NCBI RefSeq assembly: GCF_036324505.1
Contig: NC_086364.1
Span: 15,826,648-15,890,647, forward strand
DNA: 64,000 nucleotides
From: Eleginops maclovinus
Taxonomy: Eukaryota; Chordata; Actinopteri; Perciformes; Eleginopidae
Direction: 5' to 3'
Shown here: positions 26,214-43,369 of the stretch, piece after piece
How positions within the stretch are numbered: position 1 is the first letter of the stretch
How the letters are laid out: the number at the start of each line of letters is the position of its first letter
Notes under the pieces: model-generated
Databases searched by the model: none
What the model saw: only the letters and a program-made list of their open reading frames with translations
Told to the model about the DNA's origin: nothing
Translations under genes and position numbers: made by a program

Positions 26214-27600
26214 CATTTGCGGTAAAATGTGTTTGCCAAAGCCGGCAGTTGAAGCGACACAATATTTACACACAGCTGTGTAAGTTCTCCATTTGTGGAG
26301 CCTATATGCAGCACTCCATTGTGCCTTTTACCTCAAACTGTTTAGATAACATGACTGTCAATATTTGTTCCATGAAATAGGTTGAGTGTTGGAAAAAGTA
26401 ATATTTTTGCCCTATGTACGATTAACAATGCCTAAAAGTATTATAAGTTCACAGTTTCTTTAGGCTTACAAAACAAATGCATCAGAAATGCTCAACCACA
26501 AGGTCCCTCCCAACTGTAAATCATACAGATCCCTCCCAACTGTAAATCATACAGATTTGTTTTTTGGCCATCACTTTTTGACGTTTCTCAAAATCAAAGC
26601 CTTTAGGCCTAAGTAGTTTCCTAATAATAGTTCAAACTATTTTTGCAATCCAGTGATGCTTGTGCATATCAGTATACCCTGCTCCTCCAGATGAACGGCA
26701 GAAGAGCAAGATGTAGTCTTCTGCAGTTTAGCCCACAGGTGGCAGAAGACTCACCAAAGACTCATCATGTGTTTTTTAAATTTATTTTGTAACTATATTT
26801 TCTCTAATTTACTCCGAAGATCCCATAGAACTTATATAGCAGTCAGTCAACACCATGAATGTCTGTGTCATACACCGAAACAGGGATCTTTTTTGTGACG
26901 CATCAGATTTCAAGGATTGAAATGTAGGATTTATTTTCTATTAAATAAACTTTGAACAAATAAGCAAAGTATCGCTTGTTTTATGTAACACGTTATGCTA
27001 CTGGGAATCAAAGTGTATGAATCTGTTCATGTCATTTTGTGCAGTCACCATTTAAATGTTCCGTCATACTAGGTCAGTCATCATCTCCCACACAGTGTCT
27101 GGTACGCTCTGATGGTCCTGGTTGAGAAGAGCAGAAGGCAACATTAAAACATGCACATCCTAACACCCAAACGCCAGCTGTTAACCTCCTTTAGCTCTGT
27201 ATTCTCTATACTTTTTGCTTACTCAGTTTCATGACACAGGACATTAGATTGCTAAAATCCTGAGCTCTGTGGAGTACACACTTCATTTACTTCTGTTTAT
27301 AACACATTTATTCGCAGTCCACATATTTATATCTTTTTAAACCAAACAGTATTTAATTCCACCTTACTGTATTACATTTTACATTCATTTTTTATCTTAT
27401 TCTATTTTAGAAATATAAAGGATCCTAGATATTTGCCTTTTTCAAAATAAATTAACACCCAATAGTGAGATGCATTATAGAAATGAGTTAATACCAGATC
27501 CTACATCCCTTATAGTTAATGACAAAGAAGGATTTTGTCTTTTAAAGAAATGGATGTTGTTCAGTAACTTTGTGCATCATTTTTCCACGTCATGCAATTA
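26214..27600. other. spacer between the zinc-finger cluster and the tex2-like gene
   Basis: Begins with frameshifted finger remnants of gene 3 (to about 26280). A 26-base direct repeat follows at 26504-26555, a sequence near the CTCF consensus at 26732-26745, and the gene 3 polyadenylation signal at 26944. Nothing else recognised. Confidence 0.6.
26504..26555 (+). repeat. 26-base perfect tandem repeat, two copies
   Basis: The unit starting TCCCTCCCAACTGTAAATCA is present twice, head to tail, at 26504-26529 and 26530-26555, without visible differences. Confidence 0.9.
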
Positions 27601-28055
27601 CACAATGGTGCGTGGAGGACTGCGGTGTCATAGCTGAGCTCGGTGTGTGTTTTGACGCTGAGCCCAGCAGCAGAGAGGAGGAGTCGCTCCGTCAACTGTT
27701 GGCCTCTCGAGTCTAATCTGGATTACCGCTCGGTCCAGGCAGCAACCAGGACTCCAATAATCACATTATTCCGAATTGACGTGTCCCGAAAAGGGATGAA
27801 GACGCAATGTCACACGGTGCTGCTGACGCGTTCATCTTAAAGCTGAACGGTAAAATATTTTCAAGGAGTTTAGACGATTTTGCAACGAAGATGGGCTACA
27901 CATTAAGTGAAGTTGAGTGAATATTTGTAGACTGCGATGGTGCTCATCCTCGCGTGCAGCAACCCCGCGCTCTGCAGCATCCACACTTAGCACTGCAGCC
28001 TGCACATTTCTACACAAACCTCTGCCACTGAGATCACCGGAGCAGCTGGTGCAAC

Positions 28056-30094
28056 ATGCCACAATCAGGTAAGTGCTGTGCTTTTACTGTAGTGAAACTC
28101 ATGCAGCAAACGCATGTTTTTATGGAAATGGAATAGCAGTGGAAATGGAATAGCAGTGGAACACCTGCCTTTATTTGGAAATACAAGACTACTGGTGAGC
28201 ACAATTAGATGGATTTGTCCTCTTTTGAAAGGCACAAAGTTTAATGGGAAAAAAGGGACTCGTGAGGGTTTGGCTTACATTGTTTATTAACAGTGAACCT
28301 TCTTTTAAACCCTGGATATATTGTCTTAATGATTTGCCTAATGAGATGAAGTACAGCTTTACTAAAACTGACCCTGTGATACCCAGACAAACACAGTGCT
28401 GTGCCAAATGTGCCAGCCATCACGGTCAAATGGCAATTGGGGTGATGCTTAAGCCTTTTAAAATAAACTTTGTGTCTCTTTTTGTGAAGCCAGGCTGCGT
28501 AGCCAGTCACATTTAATCATACAGCACTCCAATGGGTTTCAATAAAATTTCTCTAAGATTGAGAAAAAAGGTTATTTGTCCTTTTGTATCCCATCGTCAT
28601 AGGATAGATATGTTAATGGAGGACAGATTGGGAAAGACAGCAGGATTCAATCCCATGCTGACGTCAAAGATAAAAGTGGGATTTTCTGATGTTCACCTCA
28701 TTTCTTCCTCTCCCTTTTTAATCCATTGTAACTGGTTCGCTAGTCATTGCAGACTGTGGAATAAACCTCGACCATCATCATCTGAAAATACACAGGGTTT
28801 AATGTCACTCAGCCATGTGCCACTCTGATACCCACCTGTCAAAAAAACATTTAGAATTGTAGAACTCTTTTTTGAGTTGACTAACTTTTCCTTCAAATAG
28901 GCCTCTTGTTACCTCCAGTTATTAACATTTCTCTGGTAGTCGCTATATGTTTTCCATTCTCAAATGGCCTACAGTCACTTTGGGTTTATCTGTTGGAAGT
29001 TGAAAAATGTCTTTGTTGTTTGACAGAAAATGTATAGTTGCTGCTTTAATGTGATCTTTCTTGTTCAAAATGACATTACCAAGTACATTTGGACTATATT
29101 ACTCAGTTCTCTTTTGAAGGCTGCTTCCCATGTTAATTACTTCCCATTTTTCATGCGTTTGAACATTGACATTTAACTGCAATCCTCGTTATTATAAAAT
29201 AGCTAAATCTGCTCCAATTTCCCCTCCCAAGGGACAAACCAAATAAATAGATTTTCTGTCTTCCTGCAGAAGCTCTTCCTCAGTCCTGACTGGAAAGCTG
29301 CCAAATCCCTGCTGACTCTGTCTTCCACGGAGCAGCATAGGTTTTCCTTTCTCTGTCAGCACCAACTGATCCAAACTAAGTCTGAAATAGAAATTGATTA
29401 GAGTAATGCAGGGCTGTCTGGAGCACGATAAGCACTGACAGAGCAGCACTTTTTGTTAATTAGATTTGACAAACAGTTCAGCAGGTTGGTGCTATTAATT
29501 AATATTTCTCCTGATAAAAGGAGTGCAGAGATGAGGGGGGAGCCAAAGGGAAAAGTTGAATTCTACTGCAACACGGTAAGACATCACTATATGTAGCCTT
29601 GAAAATTGGTTTCATCAAGGTAAATAAAATAATTAAAAATATATTGGACAATGGCCAATCATTGCTCAAGTGTTTTTCTACTGATCATTTTTGGCTGATC
29701 CTTTTTGTTTTTTTAAATGTGGCCTATAAATGGCAGGAAAAGGAGTTTTTGACAACAGTATCACCTTCTGCATCCCTGCAGAGGTTCAGTGAAGAGGACA
29801 CAAGAGGAAGAAAAGAGAGTTTAGAGAAAAGGTTGAGAGGTTAAAGGGGAGAAAAAATGAAAAAAGCAATGGGCAAGATGTTGGTACTTTGTAGGCTGAA
29901 GGTCCAAGCATAGAGGTTTAACGTTGAATGTTATGCTGCCATTAAAAGATGATGTTGCTACAAGGAAGTTTAAGCTTTTGAAATGACAATGTTTAAAATA
30001 TATTTTTCACTTTCCAGCATCCAAAATTATGTACTACAAGCTACCCGAGGAGGACATTACAAATCTTCATGCAGTTAAAGACTCCCATTGCTAG
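28056..30094 (+). other. possible spliced upstream ORF in the tex2-like 5' leader
   Basis: A candidate 5' exon ends at a strong donor at 28068 (ATCAG|GTAAGTG). It contains an ATG at 28056 reading MPQS. Joined to the acceptor before 30018 (TTTCCAG), the frame continues through YYKLPEEDITNL and stops at 30094, 29 residues in all and 66 bases before the main start. This would be a short uORF expected to dampen translation. The exon junction is inferred from splice sites only. The segment 28069-30017 would be intron; I see no gene in it. Confidence 0.4.
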
Positions 30095-30159
30095 CGCCTT
30101 GTTCCATGTCTTCAAGAACCCAGTTTTGTTGACCACATTCTCTCAGTAGCTCCTGGTTG

Positions 30160-33100
30160 ATGGCAAACATGGAAGAAAGCAAGCTAATCTTCAGCTTGGA
30201 TGGCCGTAATGATGGTCCCACTGTGGCTTTTTCCAAAGACAAACCAGAAGACAGCAAAAGCCAGCCTGACCTCAGCCTGGGGATGGATTTCGGCCTGAAC
30301 CTCAGTCACCGCTCCCAGCCCCCCTTCCTGCCTCACTCCCCCTCCTCCCCTGGCTCTTTAGCTGATCTGTCAGCCTCATCAGCAGAAATGCTTCTTACCA
30401 GCAACCTTGTCAAATCCTCCTCCACAGAGCTGGAGCTGAGGGAGAGCAGCTCCCTGCGAGGCAAACCTCTGCTCAGCCTGGTCAAGTCCCTGAGCACAGA
30501 GATTTCCCGCCGGGTCGAGCCAGAGGCTAACCTCTCCAAGTCAGACTCCAAGCTGCATATGCATCCCTGGAAGCAGGGTACCCATCCAAAAATCGCAGAG
30601 GTCAGGCCTGAAACAGGAGAGCTGTATGAGAATGATGACTGGGAAGCACCTCTTTCTGCTGGCGGCGTGCCTCCCCCTGAGCCCCGGGGCAGCTCCTTGA
30701 TTGCTGAGCTGGAGGACACACGGAGGAAGTTCTCCGAGGCCATGCAGGATCCGCTAAGCATGCTGAGTAAGATAATGGGGGAGGAAAACTCTGGCAGCCC
30801 CAAGCAGGGGAGGGCTTCAGGTGCCGAAGACTCACCACCCTTCCAAGGCAGCTGCGGGAGAGAAATGGGACGTGAAGATGCAGAACTCAAGTGCCGGAGG
30901 AGAGCTGAAGGTGCATGTGACATGCCGCTAAAAAGACTCCAAAAAGCCTCCTTAACAGAATCCTCCACATCCTTACAACGCCATAGAAGTGACAGCCATT
31001 TAGAAATTCGCACTTATAAAGATATGATTCAGGTGGTGGAGCTCCAGAATGGCTCCAGAGAGACACATCATAGATCTTACTCCCAGTCTCGAGTCAGAGT
31101 GCCAGGCTCGTCACTGCCTTTTTACTGGCTCTTCCCTGTGGGGCTTCTAGTTTATGGCTTCTTCGTGCTGCCCCTGCCCTCCTATGTGACTGGTCTGTCC
31201 ATGGGGGTTGCATGTGGCTTCATGTTGGGTTTGATGGCGGTGTTCATGTTTGCACCTCGATGCTCGTCTTCCAGTTGGAGTAAATCAAAGACCTTGAACA
31301 TGGATCTACTGGATGAAGAACTCACCGATCCAGAAATCGTAGAGGTAACAAGTTATTAAAATACAACAAACAGAGGTGTAAACATGAGGGTGACCTTTCA
31401 TGCACTTTCTGTTTCCTTTTACACATTTGGCTATATGCAAATGACGATGAAGCTCTTAGGTTCGAGAGATGAAAACATTAAACAACAGTTGCCATGTGAG
31501 GCCTTGGATAGCTCTAGTGCTGTCAGTGGTGCTTTATGGATTACTTTTGAGGTAATTACGTTATTGAAAAATTCCCTCAGACACAGGTTATTTTGATAAT
31601 AGCTTTCTCAGAGCCCTGCTCTGCTGAGAGAGTGGGGCTGGCTGCTCATTTAATGCAGAGTAAGCAGTTCGAAAGAGGCAATTTATGAGAATAGAGGAGT
31701 TTCTAACAGCAGGCTTGTGGCTAATTCAATGCCTCATCCATATTGTTAAATGAGATCCCTATTCTGTCTCATGTTTCCCCTCCTGCTGAGCTGTATTGTC
31801 ACAGATTGAACCCCTCACAGTGAATATAATATCTATTATATTCCAGATTTTCTGACTCACTAAATATCCTTGTTATTTTCTACCAGGGCTGGATGAATGA
31901 GACACTAAGCTACGACCCTGAGACCTTCAACCCCTCCATCACACACTCTGTCTACGTCACCCTCGAGGGCAGCCGCCTGCGTCTGGCATACCCACGTGCC
32001 AACATTCCCCGGTGGGCAGCATTCGACAAGACGCCCCAGGAGGCTGTCTTTTTGCGTTCACGCACTTACCCGCTGCCCAACTGTAAGGTCAGTGTGTTAT
32101 ACAAAAAATAGACACATATCTGGGACCCAGGGTAGCAGGCATGTCTCTCCAAGGTGAGTAAAAGAGAAAGTGACCTCTCGCCTGAACTCTTATCTCTCTG
32201 CACTCATATTGTCATCTAACACGGAGGGTGAAAGACCAATGGGGTTACAAATGAGGTGATGATGCTCTGAATACATTTGACCAAGGTTCCAGTTGCGGGC
32301 TACAATTGCTGCTATAGTGTGATAATATAAAGCTAACACACAATATACGTAAGCAACGCGGGGAGTTCTGTGGTCATGGTGAACCGTCAACACAACTTTT
32401 AGCTTCCAGCAGAAAGGAAATAAATTAAACTTACTACTACTAACTTATTTTTAAGACACAATATACATGTCCACATTAAAATGACTAAAAACAAGAAGAC
32501 TTATGGTATATATGTTGTTGCGTTGTGTAATATTCAAAAGTCAAAGTAAGAACACGTGTCATCTGAACTTTGACATATAGTTGATATTGTAGTTTTCTCC
32601 CAGAAGCTTATATACATTTATTTTTTAACTAATTGCAAGCCACACACACAAAACCTTTTTCTATTCGTCTTTTCAAGCTATATATTTAAAAAGAAGAAGG
32701 ATTTTATAAATCAAACTTCTGCATCTTGAATCATCAGGGAAACCAGCTGACTAAATGTTTGCCGTTAGCTTGCTGCTCAACCATCCTATGTTCACTGAAA
32801 TACATCAATGAAACATTCATTTTGTGCCTAGCTTCTTTAGTTATTGTTTTTACCAGTTTAACTCATTGTGTTCTACGATGATTGGAAATTATAACAACGG
32901 GAAGCTGATTGCATTACAAACTCCCTTGATGCCACACTACTTTAAGACGCCAGCAATTGTTGTCTTTTGTTATTGTTCTGATTGAGTCACTCCTAGTGGC
33001 AGAACATTACATATTGTGTGTTCAATCCCAGGTGTCTCTGTTGCCACCTGGATTGGCTCGCAAGAGGATCTGGAACAGGAAGTATCCCATCTGCATCATT

Positions 33101-36100
33101 CTGGCTGAGGGGGAAGTAGGGGAGGAAAGTGTGATCGAAGGTCAGGGAGAGGAAGAAAGAGCAGAGAGAAACATTGCACCCAACCACCAGCTTCCTGTCA
33201 CCTTGTACCTGTTTGGCCGAACAGGAAGAGAGAAGGAGGAGTGGTTCCAGCACTTCCTGTCTGCTTCCCAGGCTGCAGCCACAAGCATCATGAGCGAAGA
33301 GGAGAACGCAGGTAACGAGATGTTTGGATTCATTGTGGTTGAGAATTCAGCCACATCAACTCCTTGTTTTCTAAAAGTCGATGAACTCCAGTACAGGACA
33401 GATTAATACTCATGCAGAATTGTACTGTTCCTACGTCCTTTAGTTATATTTACCAACTCCCTCAGCCCAGTCTGTCTTTTCTCTGTGATTCAGAAACACC
33501 ATGTGCTGGAGACACAGCCAAAGGAAGCACAGAGGAGCTGAATGATTTGCCAGGAGCCATGAAAACTAGAACACTTTTGGACTACAGCTCCTACATGATG
33601 CAACTAATTGGCACACAGCGCTGCAATCTCGCCCCCAGCCCCTGCCAAAGTGACAAGGGAAGCCCCACGAGCCACAAGAAGGTCAATGAGCATCACCTTT
33701 ATTCAGCTTTTGGATGTATTGTCAGGGGTAACATGACATTGTTGGAGGTTGTAAAGTGGGAGCAGATATCAGAACGTTTTCTCTGCCCTACTTACCCTCT
33801 GCGTGTCTTGCTTATACTTCCATTGATCAGGGCTGGTCAATATCAGCTGCTGTTCCACGGTACTGCTCTCACTCATACAAGCCTTGTCTGGGATGCTGGT
33901 TCAGCTAAACCCATCCCTGCTGACTAGACCAAATGTCAATGTGCAGAAATATCAAATACTGTATCACCTGGCTGGAAGGATGGTAATATATAGGGAACTG
34001 CAGCATACCTGACTAATCCTGGCTTGAGTTTGTGATTGCCACCTTAGAGACAGTCTGTCCTGGTGTTAGAAGAAGGATTGAGAATCAGTGAGAAAGTCAG
34101 CATAAATTGGAATAGACTAGCATATAAATAGCAAACATTTTTTAGAAAAAAAGAATCGGCACCTCATGCATGTCATATACAGGTAACCTCTGAAAAGCTT
34201 GTGCAAAAATATACTTTCTGGAGACTAATTCTCATTACTCCCTGCAGATTCAGAATGAAGAGCATGGATTTGGAGGTCGAACTGGAGCTGAGCCAAATGC
34301 TGGTTCAGGTGCAGAGGGACCCTCTGCAGAGGGCCAGCCCACCTGGGTCAACTCCCTGGTGGGGCGGATCTTCTGGGACTTCTTGCGTGAGAAGTACTGG
34401 ACCGATCAGGTGGCACACAAGATCCAGAAGAAACTGAGCAAGATCAAGGTGAGGGGAGATGACTATTGGTCTTATAAAAGTGTTTTAATGCTGGACGGAT
34501 GGTCTTTACATAAAACTGATGCAGTAAAAAGAAGCAGCAGTATCATAAGTATCAAAGTGACTTATAACACTGTTTGGCAGGTGTCAGTGTACTGTCGGTC
34601 AGAGCTCTACAAGCTTTGTCACACAATGATACGACCTGAACACCAATGCTTTGTGCACAAGGTCAAAAGATGTGATATTAGGCACATCAACGCTGAATCT
34701 GTGTTTGTTGTGTAGTGTGTGTGTGAGAGTCAGCACTCCAAAGGCAGGAGGTGGGTGTGAGTAGTGGAGCACTGATGGCGCTGCAGCATCTCATTACTCA
34801 TTTCCTGCTCTCTTTGACACACACCATCCTTTTTACTATATTGCCCCTCTTTCCTTCACACAAATGCATACAACCAAATCAGGTTTCTTATCTTCTTTGT
34901 GCCCAGCATATTTGTTAATTAAAGGTTGTGTTTGTCTCATTACAAGTTGCCATACTTCATGAATGAGCTGAAGCTGGCAGATCTGGATATGGGCACTTGT
35001 CTACCACAAGTCCTCAGCACCTCCACACCTACACTGGACCGCAGAGGTACAATTGTTTGTATTTACACCAGTACATGTTGCTTTGCATAACAATGCATCA
35101 GCACTTGCTCTTGCTTATTTTGTTGAGGAGTCACAAAAAGGTTTGACCAGACCGTCTCGACTTCTTCTCTCAGACACAAACCTGTCGTCAGCTTAGGCCA
35201 TGATCTCTTTTGTTTTATCCCATAGTTTGTTGCACCAGCCCTAAAAGAGCTTTCAATTGTCTCCCGTTTAAGAGATTAGTAATCCTCTTGGACAAAGCTT
35301 AGCTGACAATTACATGACCAAACTATCCTCTATTGCTCTGACGTCCATTCTGCAACAACACTGTGCCAATCTAGATCTAGAAGAGTTCTTGACTTGTTAA
35401 GAAATTCGATCTGATTTGAACCTCTAAGCTGTTTTATTCACCGCCTCTCCTTGCCTCCCTTTTTTGCTAAGGCCTGTGGCTGGAACTAGAGGTGGTGTAC
35501 ACAGGCTGCCTTCAGATGACCCTGGAGACTAAGATGAACCTGTGTAAGCTGGGTAAAGATGGAGAGGATGAGGCTCACTGCATTCAAGAAAACCAGCCAC
35601 TTGGGTGAGGTCCATCAGAGTGTATAGGTGGATGTTAGCATGCTGGAGGAGGAATTAGAAGCTTTCATTAACAGGTACCAATGGTGTGTTTCTCAGCTCC
35701 AAACCCAGGCTGTGTGTACTGGCTGATAGTGATGAAGAGTCATCCAGCGCAGGCTCGTCCGATGAAGAAGAAGCCCCACTCTCTGAGCTGCAGGGGTCTC
35801 TGGGAGATAAGAGCTCAGGGCTAGCACCTGACGGGTAAATAAATACCTTTCTATCATACAGATCCATTATACAATATTTATATGTAAGACATTTAATAAA
35901 CACAATATGTTCGATATGTCAAAGTTTTACTTTTAGTTATGTGTCCACATTATGTCCATACAACGACTCTAGACCCTTTTTTCAGTCCACTAAAGGCAGA
36001 AATGACAGAAAAAGTTTATAGAACCACTGATACTGTGTCTTAAATAGTAGTTTCGAGACACATTTTTTTGTAAATAAGGTAATTTGCACATATTTGAAGT

Positions 36101-37238
36101 CCTCAATGCAGCACCACTAATTTGGATATGCCTTGAAAGTGAAAGGTCTCATTCACAGTCCTTCACTTAGTTTGTGCCCTTATCCTAATCCCCCAGGCAA
36201 ACCAGTGGCAGCACGAGTAGGAAGATCCTGAGATTTGTGGACAAGATAGCAAAGTCCAAGTACTTCCAGAAAGCAACAGAGAACGAGTACATAAGGAAGA
36301 AGATAGCTGAGGTGTCCAACATGCCTCTGATGCTCAGCGTCGAGGTGTTGGAGCTCTCCGGTACTCTGGCTGTCAACATCCCCCCTCCCCCCACTGACAG
36401 GATATGGTACTGAGTTAACTTGTTCTCCATCATTCACACATTCATTTCAAGGGAACCTTTCTTTCTCATGCAGTCTTTTTTTTATGTTGTTCTGTCCTCT
36501 CAGGTACAGTTTCAGGGTGCCTCCGAGGTTAGACCTTCATGTGCGACCAACACTCGGGGAGAGGGAGGTCACCTTCACTCATGTCACCGAGTGGATCGAG
36601 AAAAAACTGCAGTGTGAGTTCCAGGTAAGTCCATAAGTGAATCCGTCTATATGCAATTAAAAATAAGCTAGTATTGTACTTTAACCTATCCACCTAATTT
36701 ATTTGTGGTCATTTACGGATGTGTGCCCAAGGACCTTTTGTGGTTGCAAGAATTTAACATTTGTGATGAACAAATGTTTCAGTAGCAGAATGCATATAAT
36801 GGCTTTTGACTTAGCTAAAAGCTAATTTTAGTTATTTTGTTGAAGGCTACATTTGTTGCATATACATTCTTTAGAATATGTTAGTAAGGCACAATACAAG
36901 ATTCATAAATCACTGTGTTTGTTAAGTTTGCCACCAGGTTAACTGTAAGGAGGCAGGGAGGAAAAACTGAGTGAGATTTAACTCTTACTTGTTTGGCAAG
37001 CAAGAGGCTGACAATCCAGGATGATATCTGCACATTACTGAATGCAATCTTGTAGATAAATATAGTTATGTTGTGTATTTCCCTTCATCAGAAAGTGCTT
37101 GTGATGCCCAATATGGACGATCTATATCTGCCCCTGATGACATCTGGCCTGGATAACCCACCTGCATCCCACCAATCGTCAATGCACTCCTCTTCCCACC
37201 AGTCTTCCACAGAGTCCCAGGAGTACATGTCAGAGTAG
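30160..37238 (+). CDS. tex2l: TEX2-like SMP-domain lipid-transfer protein
   Basis: Eleven coding exons, 967 residues: 30160-31344, 31887-32087, 33032-33311, 33494-33681, 34248-34448, 34947-35046, 35472-35604, 35697-35834, 36197-36406, 36504-36624 and 37092-37238. TEX2 family proteins sit in the ER membrane at contact sites and carry lipids in an SMP domain. The N-terminal 300 residues are Ser- and Pro-rich and probably disordered. A hydrophobic hairpin at about 320-368 (PFYWLFPVGLLVYGF and GLSMGVACGFMLGLMAVFMF) anchors the protein. A PH-like stretch follows (exons 3-4). The SMP domain begins near residue 650 at WVNSLVGRIFWDFLREKYW and runs to about 940. An acidic insert (LADSDEESSSAGSSDEEE) interrupts it, as in other TEX2 proteins. 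The start is ATG 30160, or 30169 by context; an in-frame stop lies just upstream. AATAAA at 37708. Shorter than human TEX2 (about 1,130 residues). Confidence 0.9.
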
Positions 37239-38342
37239 TTCCCCTGTGAGGCCACAAATGGAATAATGTTGACGCAAAACAGCCACTGTCCAGCGATTGC
37301 CTTGAATCTCTAATGGATGCTTCCAGAGGATGCTGCAGCTGGGTAGCAGCTTGGTGTGTACCCTGAGTGTGTCAGGATAGATGCCTCCTGAGGACAGGCT
37401 AAGCGTGGCGGCAACCTGGGGACTGGAAGAGTAGAGCTAAAGTGCCCCCTACTGTGAGGATGATTGAACTGTGAGAGCACATGAAACACAAAACGGGCAC
37501 TTTTTTTTACGTGAGGCCAACGCTAAGGAAAGATGCAAACAGCGGATGTCTATCCTGCACATCAAGAGAAGGGTTTGGTAATGACAAGTGATTAAAAAAA
37601 AGTACTGAATGAACCAACTATCCATCCATTCAACATGGAAATTATAAAGAAGATGAATGCATGTTATTTTTGAATGGTGTTAATATGCTGATGGTTTATC
37701 ATTGATTAATAAAGTTCAAAACTCTGAATCTATGTTACTTGTTGAACCTTAATTCAGTTCAAATAGGAAGTGCTTATATGGAAGCCCTGAAAGGCCAAAT
37801 GAAACAAAACAAGTTATTGTGATCAATTATCTAAGCCTGATCCAAATTGTTTGGATGTTTGCCCGGATAATATTTTTTAGGTTTCGTAATTTGTTTTTTT
37901 CACTTTTGATAATAGGTAAGAAAAACAAATTTGGACTGAGGTTTTTTTTCAGGATAATTTGTGTTGTTGTAAAAACTCAGCCACAAGAGGAAGAAGTGCA
38001 CCCTTTAATTCCCACCATAAGTAGTAGATTTACCCATTCCTTCACTTTGTTTTCCATAAATTGTTTTACCTGCAAACAATTTCAAGGATCTAAAAAAGAT
38101 AATCCCATCAAAATCTGCTTTTTCGACCTATTTTTAAATCATACACACAGAAGAAAAAAATAAATACTGAGACTATAAGGATTTAGATTAGTTATTTTTC
38201 TATGTTGGCTCTCATGGCTTCTGTATGTTGCGGTTGATGTCGTTAGAACTCAAACACACCAATGCTAATGTACATGGCACAACAACACACTGTGAGTGTT
38301 TTCAACTCAGTTTAATTATTGTATTAAGATATGAAAATGTTT
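37239..38342. other. convergent spacer between the tex2-like gene and rpl3l
   Basis: Contains the tex2-like 3' untranslated region (AATAAA at 37708-37713), a CTCF-like motif on the minus strand at 37442-37455, and a minus-strand ATTAAA at 38316-38311, just beyond the rpl3l stop. No other gene seen. Confidence 0.6.
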
Positions 38343-42415
<4,073 letters not shown>

Positions 42416-42707
42416 GTCTGCACTCTGTCAAGTCGAGGAATAGAAAGAGAGAGCTGCTGGCGTAAGGGTCATACTTAAGATGATATGGGTGCAAGGGCTC
42501 TAAATTTGTGCTTGGCCCAGTTGAGGAGTCGTATTATTTTTCAAGTAAGGCTATCTCTGCCAAGTTATGAAAGGAGAGGCTAGGATGAGAGGAGGGGGTT
42601 AATATCAGAGGATTGAGGTGGTGGGGGTGCCCAGTGGAGAGGAAACACTTGACCAAGAAAGGAGACAAAGGGTTGAAGAAAGATGTTCATTGTGGCCAAC
42701 CTTACTG

Positions 42708-42860
42708 GTGGAATGTAACAATACCTTAAGTACTTAAAGTACAATATTTAGAAACTTGTTCTTACTTGAAAATGTATAGCCCGCTTTATACTTCCAGTAA
42801 TACAGTACTTTTGTCTAGATTTATTTGAGGGCTATTTTTCTTGTATATGTACTATTATTG
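42708..42860 (+). mobile_element. diverged MITE fragment upstream of rpl3l
   Basis: GGTGGAATGTAACAATACCT followed by TAAGTACTTAAAGTACAAT has the same layout as the left end of the transposon at 20033. Only part of the element is recognisable. Confidence 0.45.
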
Positions 42861-43285
42861 TCTGTCAATAATACATTAAAAAAATAAAAAAAATAAAATG
42901 AGTGTCAGTCAGCTGCATCTCCATGGTAAAACAACTGTACCTTTAACCTTTACCCTTCAACCTTTGTATTAAAAACATTTTTATGAGCTTTTGGACATTT
43001 TTGGGGGATATTATGAGTAACGACTAATACATACTTTTAGATTTTTCGACCACTATTTCGCTTTTGAGTTGTATCTTCTTCTGCACATGGCTTTATTAAA
43101 GTATTTGACAACACAGGCTTGATTTCTAGAATATAGCATATTTGCTTTAATTTATTTAATTTAATTTAATCATTTGAAATAAATTGTCGTTCAGTGTCGA
43201 TGTGACACACTCCGGTAAAGTAGGTGGCGTAATGCACCTTTAAAACTTGGTTTGCAGTCTGCAATAATAACAGACGAAGATCCTC

Positions 43286-43297
43286 TGCGCATGCGCA
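43286..43297. promoter_or_regulatory. NRF1-type palindrome
   Basis: TGCGCATGCGCA is a perfect 12-base palindrome matching the known NRF1 (nuclear respiratory factor 1) site. It lies 73 bases upstream of the ndufb10 start codon. NRF1 is an established activator of nuclear genes for respiratory-chain subunits, so the site fits the gene. Confidence 0.75.
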
Positions 43298-43369
43298 TTC
43301 TTAACCACCGAAGGAGAGCTGCTGAGGTCGAATTGAAGGATTTCTTTATCGTGGTCAAAATAAGGCAAA

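Larger units (their letters stand above)
42416..43369. promoter_or_regulatory. divergent promoter region of rpl3l and ndufb10
   Basis: 954 bp between two divergent start codons. The rpl3l leader contains a pyrimidine-rich stretch (CTCTCTCTTTCTATTCC) near 42430-42455. The centre carries a MITE fragment. The ndufb10 side carries an NRF1-type palindrome. Separate promoters are more likely than a shared core. Confidence 0.45.

Noticed and set aside
33412..33927. 171-codon open frame as a separate gene
   Set aside because: It is tex2-like exon 5 (33494-33681) read through into the next intron; the donor at 33681 ends the real coding part.
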